A stretch of 64,000 nt of DNA from Alphaproteobacteria bacterium (GCA_009694185.1 SHVR01000001.1:62001-126000), one strand, 5' to 3'. Shown: positions 42,626 through 51,612, counted from the first letter of the stretch. Notes: a model not told the origin generated them from the letters alone. Program-made: numbers and translations.

Positions 42626-43831
42626 TCAGGACGCCTTGCGGGCGCTGATCCGCCCGCCGACCACCTTGAGGGCGGCGAGTTCGGCGATGTCGGCCTCGCC
42701 ATAGCCGTGCTCGCGGAGAATGGCCTCGCTGTCCTGGCCGAGCGAAGGCGCCGTCGCGCGCGCCGTGCCGGAGACGAGCGGCAGGGTGCCGGGGATATTG
42801 GGCACCGGCACGGGATCGGGGGCACCGGGTTGGTCGAGCCAGGCGATGAGGCCGGTCTCGCTCACTTGGCGGTGATCGAGGAAATCCCGATAGTCGTTGA
42901 CCTTCTCGTGCAGGATGCGGGCGCGGGTCAAGCGCTCGCACCACTCCGCCGTCGCTCGCGTGGCGAAGGTCGCCGTGACCGTGTCGTTGACCAGCGCCGC
43001 GTGTTGGAGGCGCCCGGCATTGGTGGCAAAACGCGGATCGTCCTTGAGTGCACCGAGCTCCATGGCGTCACAGAATGGCTGGAACTCCCGGTCATGGAGG
43101 ATGATCGCCATGATCCAACCGTCGGCCGTCCGGAAGGTGCCGGCGGGCGCGCGACCCGGAGGCAGGGTCCAGTTCTCCAGATAGGAACCCAGCATGCGCA
43201 CCACCTGTAGATTGGCGCCGGTCTCCAAGAGGCTCGCCTGGATGTGGCGACCGGTGCCGCCGGCGTCGCGCCGCGCGTAGAGGGCGGTCGCCAAGGCTTG
43301 GTAGGCATAGAGGCCGGTGCCCATGTCGATGGGGATCACGTTGCTGCGATGGGGAATGCCGTCGAAGCCCTTGTTCTCCGCGAGCATGCCGGTGAAGGCT
43401 TGCAATACCGGATCGAGGGCCGGCCGTTCGGCGAGCGGCCCGGTCTGGCCGAAGCCCGAGACCGAGAGGTAGAGGATGGCGGAATTGGCCGCCGCGACCG
43501 CTGGGTAGGCGAAGCCGAGCCGTTCCATGACGCCCGGCCGGAAGCCTTCGATGAACACATCGGCGCCGTCGATCAGCCGCCACAGAACCTGCCGGCCGGC
43601 CTCATGCTTGAGGTCGAGGACGATGCTGCGCTTGCCCAAATTGCCGGCGATGGAGAAGGCCGTGTGGTCGCCAAGGCGCTTGGAGAGCGTGCGCGCCCAG
43701 TCGCCTTCGGGCGGCTCCACCTTGATCACGTCGGCGCCGTATTGCGCCAGCAGCATGGCGCAATAGGGGCCGGCGATCCCCTGGCTGAGATCGACCACCT
43801 TGAGGCCGGCGAACGGCCGGGCGTAGCTCAT
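42626..43831 (-). CDS. CaiB/BaiF family CoA-transferase
   Basis: A 401-residue class III CoA-transferase: LKVVDLSQGIAGPYCAMLLA, DVIKVEPPEGDWARTLSKRL, and the region ALDPVLQAFTGMLAENKG with the catalytic Asp. GAGGAG precedes ATG 43831. It lies 46 bp downstream of an SDR gene on the same strand, and another CaiB/BaiF gene lies upstream of that; the three are likely co-transcribed. Substrate is unknown. Confidence 0.9.
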   Translation of the reverse strand: MSYARPFAGLKVVDLSQGIAGPYCAMLLAQYGADVIKVEPPEGDWARTLSKRLGDHTAFSIAGNLGKRSIVLDLKHEAGRQVLWRLIDGADVFIEGFRPGVMERLGFAYPAVAAANSAILYLSVSGFGQTGPLAERPALDPVLQAFTGMLAENKGFDGIPHRSNVIPIDMGTGLYAYQALATALYARRDAGGTGRHIQASLLETGANLQVVRMLGSYLENWTLPPGRAPAGTFRTADGWIMAIILHDREFQPFCDAMELGALKDDPRFATNAGRLQHAALVNDTVTATFATRATAEWCERLTRARILHEKVNDYRDFLDHRQVSETGLIAWLDQPGAPDPVPVPNIPGTLPLVSGTARATAPSLGQDSEAILREHGYGEADIAELAALKVVGGRISARKAS

Positions 43832-43877
43832 CGGCGTCTCCTCTCGGGCCGTCCGTCTCCAGCGCCTCGGCCCGGCT

Positions 43878-44798
43878 TCAGACCGGCTCCCAGTTGAACA
43901 CGTCGCCCGAGCGGTCGAGGGGCGTGAAGCTCGCCTTCATCGCCGGGGCGGCATGCTCGGCGATGGTTTGCGGGCTCCAGCCTTCGCTGCGATGGACGGA
44001 CCGGATCGGCCGGTTCTGGTTGAAGAGATAGATCTCGTTCATGCGCACACCGAAGATCTGGCCGCTCACTCCCTTGGCGAGGTCGGACAAGAGGAACACC
44101 ACCATCGGCGCGATGTGGGCGGGTGTCATGTTGTTTTTGATGCGCTCGATGCGCGCCGCCTGCTCCGGAGAATTTATCGGTATGGTGCCGATCATGCGAC
44201 TCCAGGCAAAGGGCGACATGCAATTGGAGCGCACGTTAAAGCGCTGCATGTCGAGGGCGATCGAGCGCGACAGGCCGACGATGCCGAGCTTCGCCGCCGA
44301 GTAATTCGCCTGGCCGAAATTGCCGACGAGGCCCGAGGTCGAGGTGAAATGCACCATCGCCCCGCTTTCCTGCTGGCGGAAATGGTCGGCGGCGTTGCGT
44401 GCCACGTTGAACGAGCCGTTCAGGTGCACATCGACGACCTGGTTCCAGTCCTCCGGGGTCATCTTGTGGAAGATGACGTCGCGCAGGATGCCGGCCACGT
44501 TCACCACGCCGTCGATGCGCCCGAAAATGTCGACCGCTTGCTGGATCATGGCCTTGGCGGCCTTGAAGTCGGTGACGCTATCGCCATTGACAATGGCTTC
44601 GCCGCCGGCCTGCTTGATGATCGCCACTGTTTCCTGGGCCGGCGTGGCGTCCTTGCCTTCGCCGGTCACCGAGCCGCCGAGATCGTTGACGACCACCTTG
44701 GCGCCTTCGCTCGCGGCGAGGATCGAGATTTCACGGCCGATGCCGCGGCCGCCGCCGGTCACGAGAACGACTTTGCCTTCGAGTGCTCTATCCGCCAT
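43878..44798 (-). CDS. SDR family 3-hydroxyacyl-CoA dehydrogenase-like protein
   Basis: A 306-residue short-chain dehydrogenase: VVLVTGGGRGIGREISILAA (TGxxxGIG), VVNVAGILRD, and catalytic HFTSTSGLVGNFGQANYSAAK (Ser, Tyr-x3-Lys). The extended C-terminus and VVNDLGGSVTGEG resemble the dehydrogenase domain of multifunctional beta-oxidation enzymes (HSD17B4 type). It probably oxidises a 3-hydroxyacyl-CoA. It sits between two CoA-transferases, fitting a CoA-ester degradation pathway. Confidence 0.88.
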   Translation of the reverse strand: MADRALEGKVVLVTGGGRGIGREISILAASEGAKVVVNDLGGSVTGEGKDATPAQETVAIIKQAGGEAIVNGDSVTDFKAAKAMIQQAVDIFGRIDGVVNVAGILRDVIFHKMTPEDWNQVVDVHLNGSFNVARNAADHFRQQESGAMVHFTSTSGLVGNFGQANYSAAKLGIVGLSRSIALDMQRFNVRSNCMSPFAWSRMIGTIPINSPEQAARIERIKNNMTPAHIAPMVVFLLSDLAKGVSGQIFGVRMNEIYLFNQNRPIRSVHRSEGWSPQTIAEHAAPAMKASFTPLDRSGDVFNWEPV

Positions 44799-44866
44799 GC
44801 GCCGGTTCCCTTCTTTCTTGCCAGGCGAACTCTAATGCACTGGTCCACCGAATTGAAGCACTGCGA

Positions 44867-46057
44867 TCAGATCACCCCGGCCTGGCGGAGCCGGGCGATG
44901 CGGCTCGCGTCATAGCCGAGCGCCTGGAGGACCGCGTCCGTATCGCCGCCCAATTCCGGCGCGGGACGGCGAGGGGGTGCCTCGCCCGCCGAGCGGATAG
45001 CGGGCGCCACCATGCGGAGGCGCCCGGCCGGATGGTCGATCTCCATCACCCGGTCCGTGCCCTTGACGAAAGCGCTGTCGAGGGCGCTCGCGATGTCGTT
45101 GACGGGCGCCGCCGGCACCCGCCCCGCGAAAATGTCGAGCCACTCGGCCGTCGTCTTTTCCATCAGCGCTTCATCGAGGAGGCGGGTCAGCAGCGCGCGA
45201 TGCTCTAGGCGCTTGGCGAAGCTCTCGAAGCGCGGGTCGGTGGCCCATTCCGGCCGGCCGAGGCAGGCGGTCAATTCCGGCCAGAACTTGTCCTTGTTGC
45301 ACATGATGAAGATCCAACCGCCCGCCGTGCGGTAGAGCTGGCTCGGCGTGATGTTGGGATGGCTGGAGCGCGGCTCGCGGCCCTGGTTGATGCCGGCCGA
45401 GAGATACCAGGTGGCGACATAGCTGAGATTGGCCAAGGCGGTATCGAAAAGGCTGACATCCAGGTCGCGCCCCTCGCCGGTGGCGCGCGCCGCCAGGATA
45501 CCGCTCACCATGGCGAGTGCCGCTTGCACGCCGGTCGAAAAATCGACGAGAGAAAGTCCCATGCGGGTCGGCGGCCCCTCGGGCTCGCCGGTGAGGGCGA
45601 GATAGCCCGCCTCCGCCTGCATCAGATAGTCGAAGCCAGGCCAACCGGCGCGCTTGCCCTCACGGCCATAGGCCGAGAGATGCACGGCGACGATCCGGGG
45701 ATTGGCGGCCTTGAGGTCCGCGTAGGTGAGACCGAGCTTCGCCGGCTGGTCGCCGCGCAGATTGTTGAGCACGCCATCGGCGCCCCGCGCCAGATCGTGC
45801 AGGACGGTCTGGCCCTCGGCATGCTTGAGATCGAGGGTGATCGAGCGCTTGTTGCGGTTGAACGACTGGTAGAAGAGGCTATCGCCCTGGGGCAGGAAGT
45901 CTTGGCCATGGCGCACATGCCGGCCGAGTTCGCCGCCTTCGCGCTTGTTCTCGATCTTGATGATTTCGGCACCCATGTCGGCAAGCTGCAAGGTGCCGAA
46001 CGGCCCGGCGCCATATTGTTCGACCGCGATGATGCAAACACCTTGAAGGGGAAGCAT
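44867..46057 (-). CDS. CaiB/BaiF family CoA-transferase
   Basis: A 396-residue class III CoA-transferase beginning MLPLQGVCIIAVEQYGAGPF, with EIIKIENKREGGELGRHVRH and GFDYLMQAEAGYLALTGEPE, where the catalytic Asp is present. ATG 46057 is chosen over a longer open extension because homologues start here; the ribosome-binding site is weak. It leads the CoA-transferase/SDR/CoA-transferase set. The 160 bp upstream hold no evident gene. Confidence 0.9.
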   Translation of the reverse strand: MLPLQGVCIIAVEQYGAGPFGTLQLADMGAEIIKIENKREGGELGRHVRHGQDFLPQGDSLFYQSFNRNKRSITLDLKHAEGQTVLHDLARGADGVLNNLRGDQPAKLGLTYADLKAANPRIVAVHLSAYGREGKRAGWPGFDYLMQAEAGYLALTGEPEGPPTRMGLSLVDFSTGVQAALAMVSGILAARATGEGRDLDVSLFDTALANLSYVATWYLSAGINQGREPRSSHPNITPSQLYRTAGGWIFIMCNKDKFWPELTACLGRPEWATDPRFESFAKRLEHRALLTRLLDEALMEKTTAEWLDIFAGRVPAAPVNDIASALDSAFVKGTDRVMEIDHPAGRLRMVAPAIRSAGEAPPRRPAPELGGDTDAVLQALGYDASRIARLRQAGVI

Positions 46058-46217
46058 GGGGACTCGTTGACGGTTAGGGCAATGACCGCTTGCGTGTGGG
46101 AGATTAGCGGATCGGACCAGGACGTACAAAGGCCGGCGTATCCTTATATCGGACCACCAATCCTCGGCTGGGACAGACTCCGCGCGCCGGCCGCGCCGAC
46201 GGTACCGCCCGCATCGC

Positions 46218-46931
46218 TCAGGTCGCGGGTTTTCGGAGCACGACAAACAGCCAGCCGCGCACGAACTTGAAGGCGGGCACGGCGATGATCAACTTCTCGT
46301 ACAGCGAAGCCAGGAAGAATAGTGGCGCGCTGAAGGTGAAATAGGACGGATACTGGCCAAGAAAGTCGACGCGCTCGATGTCGAAGCCGGTCTGGTGCGC
46401 GAGACGCCGGACCGCGTGCCGGGTGTTGGCGCGGTAGGCGGTGGGGAAGACGTCGGCTTCATCGCGCCCTTCAGTGAAGCGCACGATCCGGCCGTGATAG
46501 CGGTTCGGCACGAGGCGGGCGATGATCGAGGCATAATCCCACTTGTTGGCTGTCAGAAAGATCATGTGCCCGCCGGGCTTGAGCACGCGGAATGCCTCCG
46601 CGATCACCGCTTCCGGTTGGGTAACATGTTCCATCACGCTCCGCGAATAGATCACGTCGACGGAGGCATCGGCGAGCGGTAGGTGGCCAATGTCGGCACG
46701 CTTGAGATCGAGTTCCGGGTCGGTGTTCCGGAAATCGACGACGTCAAGCCCGATCAGGCGGAGGCCCCGGCCCTTGAGCTTGGCCAGCACGGGTGCTTCG
46801 TAGCCGCAACCCGAATCGACGAAGGTCCGACCCGGCGACGCGAGGCCGTCCAGAGTCTCTTCCAGAACCCGATAGGGATGCTTGGATTTCTGCCAGAACC
46901 ATTTGTAGATTCTCTGAACGCTCGGCTTCAT
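46218..46931 (-). CDS. Class I SAM-dependent methyltransferase
   Basis: A 237-residue protein with motif I as TFVDSGCGYEAPVLAKL, motif II near LDLKRADIGHLPLADASVDV, and IAEAFRVLKPGGHMIFL. The C-terminal third is hydrophobic (TFSAPLFFLASLYEKLIIAV), suggesting membrane contact as in lipid or quinone methylating enzymes. The start is ATG 46931, immediately preceded by a purine-rich tract. It stands alone between two catabolic clusters; substrate is unknown. Confidence 0.82.
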   Translation of the reverse strand: MKPSVQRIYKWFWQKSKHPYRVLEETLDGLASPGRTFVDSGCGYEAPVLAKLKGRGLRLIGLDVVDFRNTDPELDLKRADIGHLPLADASVDVIYSRSVMEHVTQPEAVIAEAFRVLKPGGHMIFLTANKWDYASIIARLVPNRYHGRIVRFTEGRDEADVFPTAYRANTRHAVRRLAHQTGFDIERVDFLGQYPSYFTFSAPLFFLASLYEKLIIAVPAFKFVRGWLFVVLRKPAT

Positions 46932-47025
46932 TTCCGGGATCTTTCCCAGCCGGTGTGGCTCGTCACTATTAACCTGGATTTCATAACGAAGGGTAAGCGC
47001 TCGGGCGGCGCCTCCCGGAGGGCTT

Positions 47026-48195
47026 CTATGCCGGATTCCGCTCGATGAGCTGGCGGGCGATGATGAGCCGTTGCAGCTCGTTGGTGCCTTCGCCGATGGC
47101 CAAGAGCGGTGCGTCGCGGTAATAGCGCTCGATATCGAATTCCGTCGAATAGCCATAGGCGCCATGGATGCGCATGGCCTCAAGGGAGTTTTCGACCGCG
47201 GCCTCGGAGGCGAACAGCTTGGCCATGCCGGCTTCCATGTCGCAGCGTTCGCCCTTGTCGTAAGCCTGGGCAGCCGAGCGCACCAGGAGGCGCGCCGCCT
47301 CCACCCGGGTTGCCATGTCGGCGAGCTTGATCTGGATCGACTGGTGCTGGCCGATGGGCTTGCCGAAGGTCTCGCGGATCTGGGCGTATTTGACCGAGGC
47401 GTCGAGTGCGGCCTTGGCGACGCCGACACCACGCGCCGCCACATTGATGCGGCCGAGTTCGAGCCCGCCGAGCGCGTGGCGGAGGCCCGAGCCCTCGGCG
47501 CCGCCGATCAGCCGGTCGGCCGGTATGCGATAGTCGTCGAAGATCAACTCGGCGCTGTCGATGCCCTTGTAGCCGAGCTTCTCCAGCTTGCGGCCAACGG
47601 TGAAGCCCGGTCCCTTCAGGGCGAGGAAGAGGCTCATGCCGCGATGGCGGGGCTTGGCGCCAGGGTCGGTCTTCACCAGAAGGGCAAAGCAGGAGCCAAA
47701 AATGCCGTTGGAGATCCAGGTCTTGGTGCCATTGATCACATAGTGATCGCCGTCGCGCTTGGCGGTCATGCGGATCGCCTGCAAATCGGTGCCGCAATTG
47801 GGCTCGGTCAAGGCCAGCCCGCCCCGGATTTCGCCCATGGCGAACTTCGGCAGATAAGTCCGCTTCTGCTCGTCCGTGCCGAAGCGGAGCACGGCGGCCG
47901 ACATGATGAGATGGGAATTGAAGATGCCGGAGAGGGACATCCACACCGCCGAGACCGTCTCGACGATCTTGGCGTATGTCGTGGCGCCGAGGCCGAGACC
48001 GCCATATTCGGCCGGGATGATGGCCCCAAAGAGGCCGAGCTCCTTCATGCGCGCGACGATCTCATGGGGATATTCGTCGGCATGCTCGAGCGCATGGACA
48101 TAGGGTTTCACGTCGCGCGCGAGGAAGTTCTCGATCGTATCGAGGATGAGGCGGTCGGTCTCTTCGCGGGCGTCGTCGACGGTGTCCATTGTCAT
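47026..48195 (-). CDS. Acyl-CoA dehydrogenase
   Basis: A 389-residue flavoprotein with the family signatures GGLALTEPNCGTDLQAIRM (FAD/acyl binding) and YRDAPLLAIGEGTNELQRLI near the C-terminus. The catalytic base Glu is expected in the latter region. It introduces a trans-2 double bond into an acyl-CoA and passes electrons to ETF. ATG 48195 overlaps, by four bases (ATGA), the stop of a truncated toxin gene, and AAGGGG lies upstream, so the gene appears to be translated from the toxin-antitoxin transcript. Confidence 0.93.
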   Translation of the reverse strand: MTMDTVDDAREETDRLILDTIENFLARDVKPYVHALEHADEYPHEIVARMKELGLFGAIIPAEYGGLGLGATTYAKIVETVSAVWMSLSGIFNSHLIMSAAVLRFGTDEQKRTYLPKFAMGEIRGGLALTEPNCGTDLQAIRMTAKRDGDHYVINGTKTWISNGIFGSCFALLVKTDPGAKPRHRGMSLFLALKGPGFTVGRKLEKLGYKGIDSAELIFDDYRIPADRLIGGAEGSGLRHALGGLELGRINVAARGVGVAKAALDASVKYAQIRETFGKPIGQHQSIQIKLADMATRVEAARLLVRSAAQAYDKGERCDMEAGMAKLFASEAAVENSLEAMRIHGAYGYSTEFDIERYYRDAPLLAIGEGTNELQRLIIARQLIERNPA

Positions 48196-48302
48196 GTCCC
48201 CTTGGGGCGACCTCGCGTGAGGGCCGCGATGCTTTCCCGCTCGGGCTCGCCGAACATCATGGCGGCCAGCGCCGAGGCATCGATGACTTTAACGCTCGTC
48301 AC
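48192..48302 (-). pseudogene. Truncated VapC/FitB-type PIN-domain toxin
   Basis: GTG 48302 opens a 36-residue frame beginning VTSVKVIDASALAAMMFGEP, the N-terminal strand of PIN-domain toxins, including the first acidic active-site residue in IDASAL. It stops after ERESIAALTRGRPKGT, so the remaining three acidic residues and about 95 residues are missing. The start overlaps the antitoxin end by 14 bases, the standard toxin-antitoxin arrangement. The stop overlaps the acyl-CoA dehydrogenase start. An inactive remnant is the simplest reading. Confidence 0.7.
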
Positions 48303-48588
48303 GGTCCTTCCGCATCATCTCCGCCGATTCCGATGGTGTCGCTATGCCGAGGCGCCGAGCCTCGGCTAGCAGCTCGTCCACGGTCATCGGTTTCGGCTCG
48401 GTCGGCAGCCCCCGCCGGCGGACTTCGGCCTGGAATTCTTCGATCGTCATCGGTCTGGGCTCGCGCACGGCCTCCTCGATGATCGCCAGCAACTCCCCTT
48501 GCAGGGAGCGGTGATTGCGTCCCGCCCGTTGCTTCAACCGCCAGACCACGTCATCCGGCGCGTTTTTGATCGAGAGATTGACAGGCAC
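48289..48588 (-). CDS. FitA/VapB-like antitoxin with duplicated C-terminal segment
   Basis: A 99-residue protein from GTG 48588. The N-terminal part VNLSIKNAPDDVVWRLKQRA is a ribbon-helix-helix DNA-binding domain (residues 1-40). Residues 43-63 (EPRPMTIEEFQAEVRRRG...) and 64-84 (EPKPMTVDELLAEARRLG...) are tandem copies of one 21-residue unit, 12 of 21 identical. This region normally binds the toxin. GGAG precedes the GTG by seven bases. With its toxin truncated, it is an orphan antitoxin that may still repress its own promoter. Confidence 0.8.
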   Translation of the reverse strand: MPVNLSIKNAPDDVVWRLKQRAGRNHRSLQGELLAIIEEAVREPRPMTIEEFQAEVRRRGLPTEPKPMTVDELLAEARRLGIATPSESAEMMRKDRDER

Positions 48589-48593
48589 GGGTG

Positions 48594-48619
48594 GCTCCAA
48601 AATGGCGCCAATTTGGAGC
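48594..48619. promoter_or_regulatory. Palindromic operator of the antitoxin gene
   Basis: A 26-bp near-perfect palindrome: arms GCTCCAAA and TTTGGAGC flank a self-complementary TGGCGCCA centre; only one position pair breaks the symmetry. It lies between the -10 element and the antitoxin GTG and includes the ribosome-binding site, so binding of the antitoxin dimers here would block the start of transcription. Confidence 0.7.
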
Positions 48620-48648
48620 AATATAGGAGCCGCCCCGGCGACCGTCAA
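48620..48648 (-). promoter_or_regulatory. Sigma-70-type promoter of the antitoxin gene
   Basis: On the minus strand TTGACG (48648-48643), a 17-base gap and TATATT (48625-48620) form a close match to the consensus. The expected start point, near 48612, falls within the palindromic operator. Confidence 0.7.
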
Positions 48649-48665
48649 CCCGTGAAGGCCGGCTC

Positions 48666-50093
48666 TTATCCCGCCAGGAGGGCGGCCCATTGCCGCGTAT
48701 CGTCGAACTTGTCGAGGCCGAGCACGGCGTCATGCACGCGCTCGGCGCGCTCGGGGCTCGCGACCAGATGGGCATTGTCCCTGAACTTGGCGACGATGTC
48801 CTGGGACGAGAGCGGCCGGTCGCCGGCACCCCGGTTCTTGGCCTCGCGATAGCGCAGTTCGCGCCCGTCGATGGTCTTGACGATCACCTCGCCCGAGAAA
48901 TAGTCGGGGAATGTGGCGTCGGGGTCGATCTGGTAGCCGACCTTCTGGGCGAGGGCACGGATCTTGGGATCGTTGAGGGCGTCGTTCTCGAGTTCGGCAA
49001 GGCCGAACTTGCCGCGCACGCAGCTCGCCGCCACCGTGTAGGGGATGCTGAATTGCGCCTCGTAGGCGTTCTGGGGCGCGCGCTTGGCCTCGATCGGCTC
49101 GCACACCACCGGCAGGGATTCTTTCGGCATCAGCACGGTCACCTGGGCCACCTGCTCGGCCTTGAGGCCATGTTCGCGCACCAGCGCCAAGGTGGCGTCG
49201 GCGGTGGCATGGTTGAAATGGCAGGCCGGGAACGGCTTGACCGCGACCCGGCCCACTTCCCAGCGCTGATGCAGCTCGGCGACCGCGCGCGAGAGATCGA
49301 GGCCCTCGGCGAGCGGCCCCAAATGAATGTTGTAGAAGCCGAAGCGGCCTTCATAGGGCCGGCGCGGACCCTGGAAGCCCTGCTTCGCCAAGGCCGCCGC
49401 GTTGATGCCGGAAACCGCCGCCCAGCCCGGATGCATGCGCTTGGTCCAGGCGCCGTCATTCAGGAATTCCATGCTGCCCGAGGCCATGGAGAGGGCAATG
49501 CCCTGGGCCATGGCGAGCTGCTCGTCCGAGAGGCCGAACAATTTGCCGGCCACTATGGCGCAGGCGAAGGTGCCCACCACGCCGGTCGGGTGCCAGCCGA
49601 TCTTGTGCCACTCGCCCTGTTGGGTGACCGAGCCGATGCGCCCCGCCACTTCAATGCCAGCCACGAAAGCGGCCAAGAGGTCGCGGCCCGAAAGACCGCG
49701 CTCGCTGGCCACGGCAAGCGCCGCCGGCAGCATGCTGCAAGTCACATGGGTCGCCGCCTGGATATGGGTGTCGTCATAGTCGAGGCCGTGAATGAGCACG
49801 CCGTTCACCAACGCCGCGTCGCGCATGGCAAGCCGGCTCGACATGCCGATCACCACGCTGTTGCCGCCGCCCATGCCCGACATGGCCGAGAGCGTGCGGT
49901 GGGCAAAGTCGTATTTGGTCGACGCCATGGCGATGCCGATCGAATCCAGCATCAGATGCTTGGCGCGCTCGCGCACCGCGACGGGAATGCGATCATAGGT
50001 CAGCTCGTTGGCGAAGGTCGCCAGCGTCGCGGCAATCGGCGCGTTGGGGACCGGAGCGGCTGCCTGTGGGGGCGTGCTGATAGCGGTGGTCAT
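48666..50093 (-). CDS. MmgE/PrpD family protein
   Basis: A 475-residue protein of the 2-methylcitrate dehydratase / cis-aconitate decarboxylase family: LMLDSIGIAMASTKYDFAH near the N-terminus, HGLDYDDTHIQAATHVT (conserved Asp/His region), and GWHPTGVVGTFACAIVAGKL. GGAGGAACC precedes ATG 50093. Family enzymes eliminate water or CO2 from branched or tricarboxylic acids; the exact substrate is unknown. It ends 17 bp upstream of the antitoxin promoter. Confidence 0.9.
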   Translation of the reverse strand: MTTAISTPPQAAAPVPNAPIAATLATFANELTYDRIPVAVRERAKHLMLDSIGIAMASTKYDFAHRTLSAMSGMGGGNSVVIGMSSRLAMRDAALVNGVLIHGLDYDDTHIQAATHVTCSMLPAALAVASERGLSGRDLLAAFVAGIEVAGRIGSVTQQGEWHKIGWHPTGVVGTFACAIVAGKLFGLSDEQLAMAQGIALSMASGSMEFLNDGAWTKRMHPGWAAVSGINAAALAKQGFQGPRRPYEGRFGFYNIHLGPLAEGLDLSRAVAELHQRWEVGRVAVKPFPACHFNHATADATLALVREHGLKAEQVAQVTVLMPKESLPVVCEPIEAKRAPQNAYEAQFSIPYTVAASCVRGKFGLAELENDALNDPKIRALAQKVGYQIDPDATFPDYFSGEVIVKTIDGRELRYREAKNRGAGDRPLSSQDIVAKFRDNAHLVASPERAERVHDAVLGLDKFDDTRQWAALLAG

Positions 50094-50178
50094 AGGTTCC
50101 TCCGGCTGGGTGGGCGGGTCATTGGGGTGGCGTCTTGGCAATCATATGTCCTGCCGGAGAGGGTGGGAGTCAACGAGT

Positions 50179-51006
50179 TTAAGGCCGCCGGCCGACAGCG
50201 AGCACGGCCGGCGTCTTCAGCTCGACGATGCCGCCCTTGGCAAGGGCGCGGGCGCGCGCCAGCACGGCTGCCCGGATCTTGACCTGGGCGTCCGGCGTCT
50301 GCGCGGCGACCAGCATCTGGGTGCGCACCGTCGCCTTGGTCAGGGTGTCGAGGAAGGCCTCGGGCGCGAAACGGCGGATCAGCGGCAGCTCGCTGGTCTC
50401 AATGTCCGTGAAGCCGATGCGGGCGAGGGTTTGCCTGGCTTCCTCGGGATCGGCGAAGCGGAACATATCGGGTGAGGGCGGCAGCGCCACGTCGAGCGAG
50501 CCATGCTCGGCGACAGCCGCGCGAAAGATGGCGAAATGCTCCGCCTTATCCGGCGTGCACCAGGCGGTGAAGGCAAAGCGCCCGCCCGGGCGCAGCACCC
50601 GATGGGCCTCGGCGATGGCCCGGTCGGGGTGGGCGAAATGCAGGATGCCGAAGGCGCACATGACGGCATCGAAGCTCTGGTCGGGGAAGGGCACCGCCTC
50701 CGCGTCACCCTCTTGGAAGCGGGCCTCCGGATATGTGGCTTGCGCCTCGGCCACCATGGCGGCCGCGAAATCGAGGCCGATGGCCTCGGCGCCGCGCTCG
50801 GCCGCCTGGCCCGCGCCATAGCCGGGGCCGGTCGCGACATCGAGCAGCCGCATGCCCGGCGCCAGGCGAACGGCGTCGAGGAGGTAGCGGGCCGCGTGCC
50901 GGGTCGTGTGCTGGGTTACCTCGTGATAGGAGCCGGCGAGCCGGCTCCAGCCGGCATGCTCGGTCGCTTTGAAGAGGCTGTAGTCCGGTGCCGGGATGGT
51001 GGTCAT
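50179..51006 (-). CDS. Class I SAM-dependent methyltransferase (UbiE-like)
   Basis: A 275-residue protein with motif I as [20 protein letters not shown], motif II as [20 protein letters not shown], and [20 protein letters not shown]. This is the Methyltransf_11/UbiE layout, with a helical C-terminal extension ([20 protein letters not shown]). ATG 51006 is used, with GGGAGAG eleven bases upstream. It diverges from a small dimeric-barrel-like gene. Substrate is unknown. Confidence 0.85.
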   Translation of the reverse strand: MTTIPAPDYSLFKATEHAGWSRLAGSYHEVTQHTTRHAARYLLDAVRLAPGMRLLDVATGPGYGAGQAAERGAEAIGLDFAAAMVAEAQATYPEARFQEGDAEAVPFPDQSFDAVMCAFGILHFAHPDRAIAEAHRVLRPGGRFAFTAWCTPDKAEHFAIFRAAVAEHGSLDVALPPSPDMFRFADPEEARQTLARIGFTDIETSELPLIRRFAPEAFLDTLTKATVRTQMLVAAQTPDAQVKIRAAVLARARALAKGGIVELKTPAVLAVGRRP

Positions 51007-51078
51007 GGTTTGGGGCGCTCTCCCATTGGCCAATATGCTAGCCGCTTGCTACGATGCCCGAAGCAACAGGCGGGGGCC

Positions 51079-51591
51079 ATGCTTTACATGGTGGAGTGCG
51101 GGTTCGCCGATGCGGCCCGCGAGCGCGAATGGTCCGACTGGTATGGCGGCCCGAAGCTGGCAGCGCTCCTCGCTTTGCCCGGCTGGCGCTCCTCGCAGCG
51201 CTTCAAGGCGGTGGCGCCGATTGCGGCACCCTGGCTCGCGATCCACTCCGTGCCGGGCCCGGCCTTCTTCACCGGGGCCGCCTATCGTAACGCCGGCGGC
51301 GGCAATTTCGCCGACTGGGGTCCCTTGATCACCAACTGGTCGCGCAATCTCTTTGACGGCCTGGACCTGGCGCCGGCGGTGCCCGAGGACGCCTGGCTTG
51401 CCGTCGCCGACATGCCGCCCGGCGAATATGGCCTGCGCGGTATCCCATTCACCTGGCTCGGCAGCGCCGGCCTCGACAACAAGGTGCCCGACCGGGGTAT
51501 CGCCATCCTGGATGGCGCGGCGGCAGCCCGCGCTCCGGCGGCGGTCCGGCTCTACCGTCCGATCTCGCCCCGGCTGGAGGGCCGGGCCTGA
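51079..51591 (+). CDS. Hypothetical protein, probable dimeric alpha/beta-barrel fold
   Basis: A 170-residue protein beginning MLYMVECGFADAAREREWSD, which resembles the first strand and helix of ferredoxin-like dimeric alpha/beta-barrel proteins, then LPGWRSSQRFKAVAPIAAPW. A tryptophan- and glycine-rich central part follows. No catalytic residues can be assigned. GGGGG precedes the ATG. It is 21 bp upstream of the LLM oxidoreductase gene on the same strand, so the two are probably partners in one pathway. Confidence 0.7.
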   Translation: MLYMVECGFADAAREREWSDWYGGPKLAALLALPGWRSSQRFKAVAPIAAPWLAIHSVPGPAFFTGAAYRNAGGGNFADWGPLITNWSRNLFDGLDLAPAVPEDAWLAVADMPPGEYGLRGIPFTWLGSAGLDNKVPDRGIAILDGAAAARAPAAVRLYRPISPRLEGRA

Positions 51592-51612
51592 AGCCTGGAG
51601 GACAAGCCCGTC

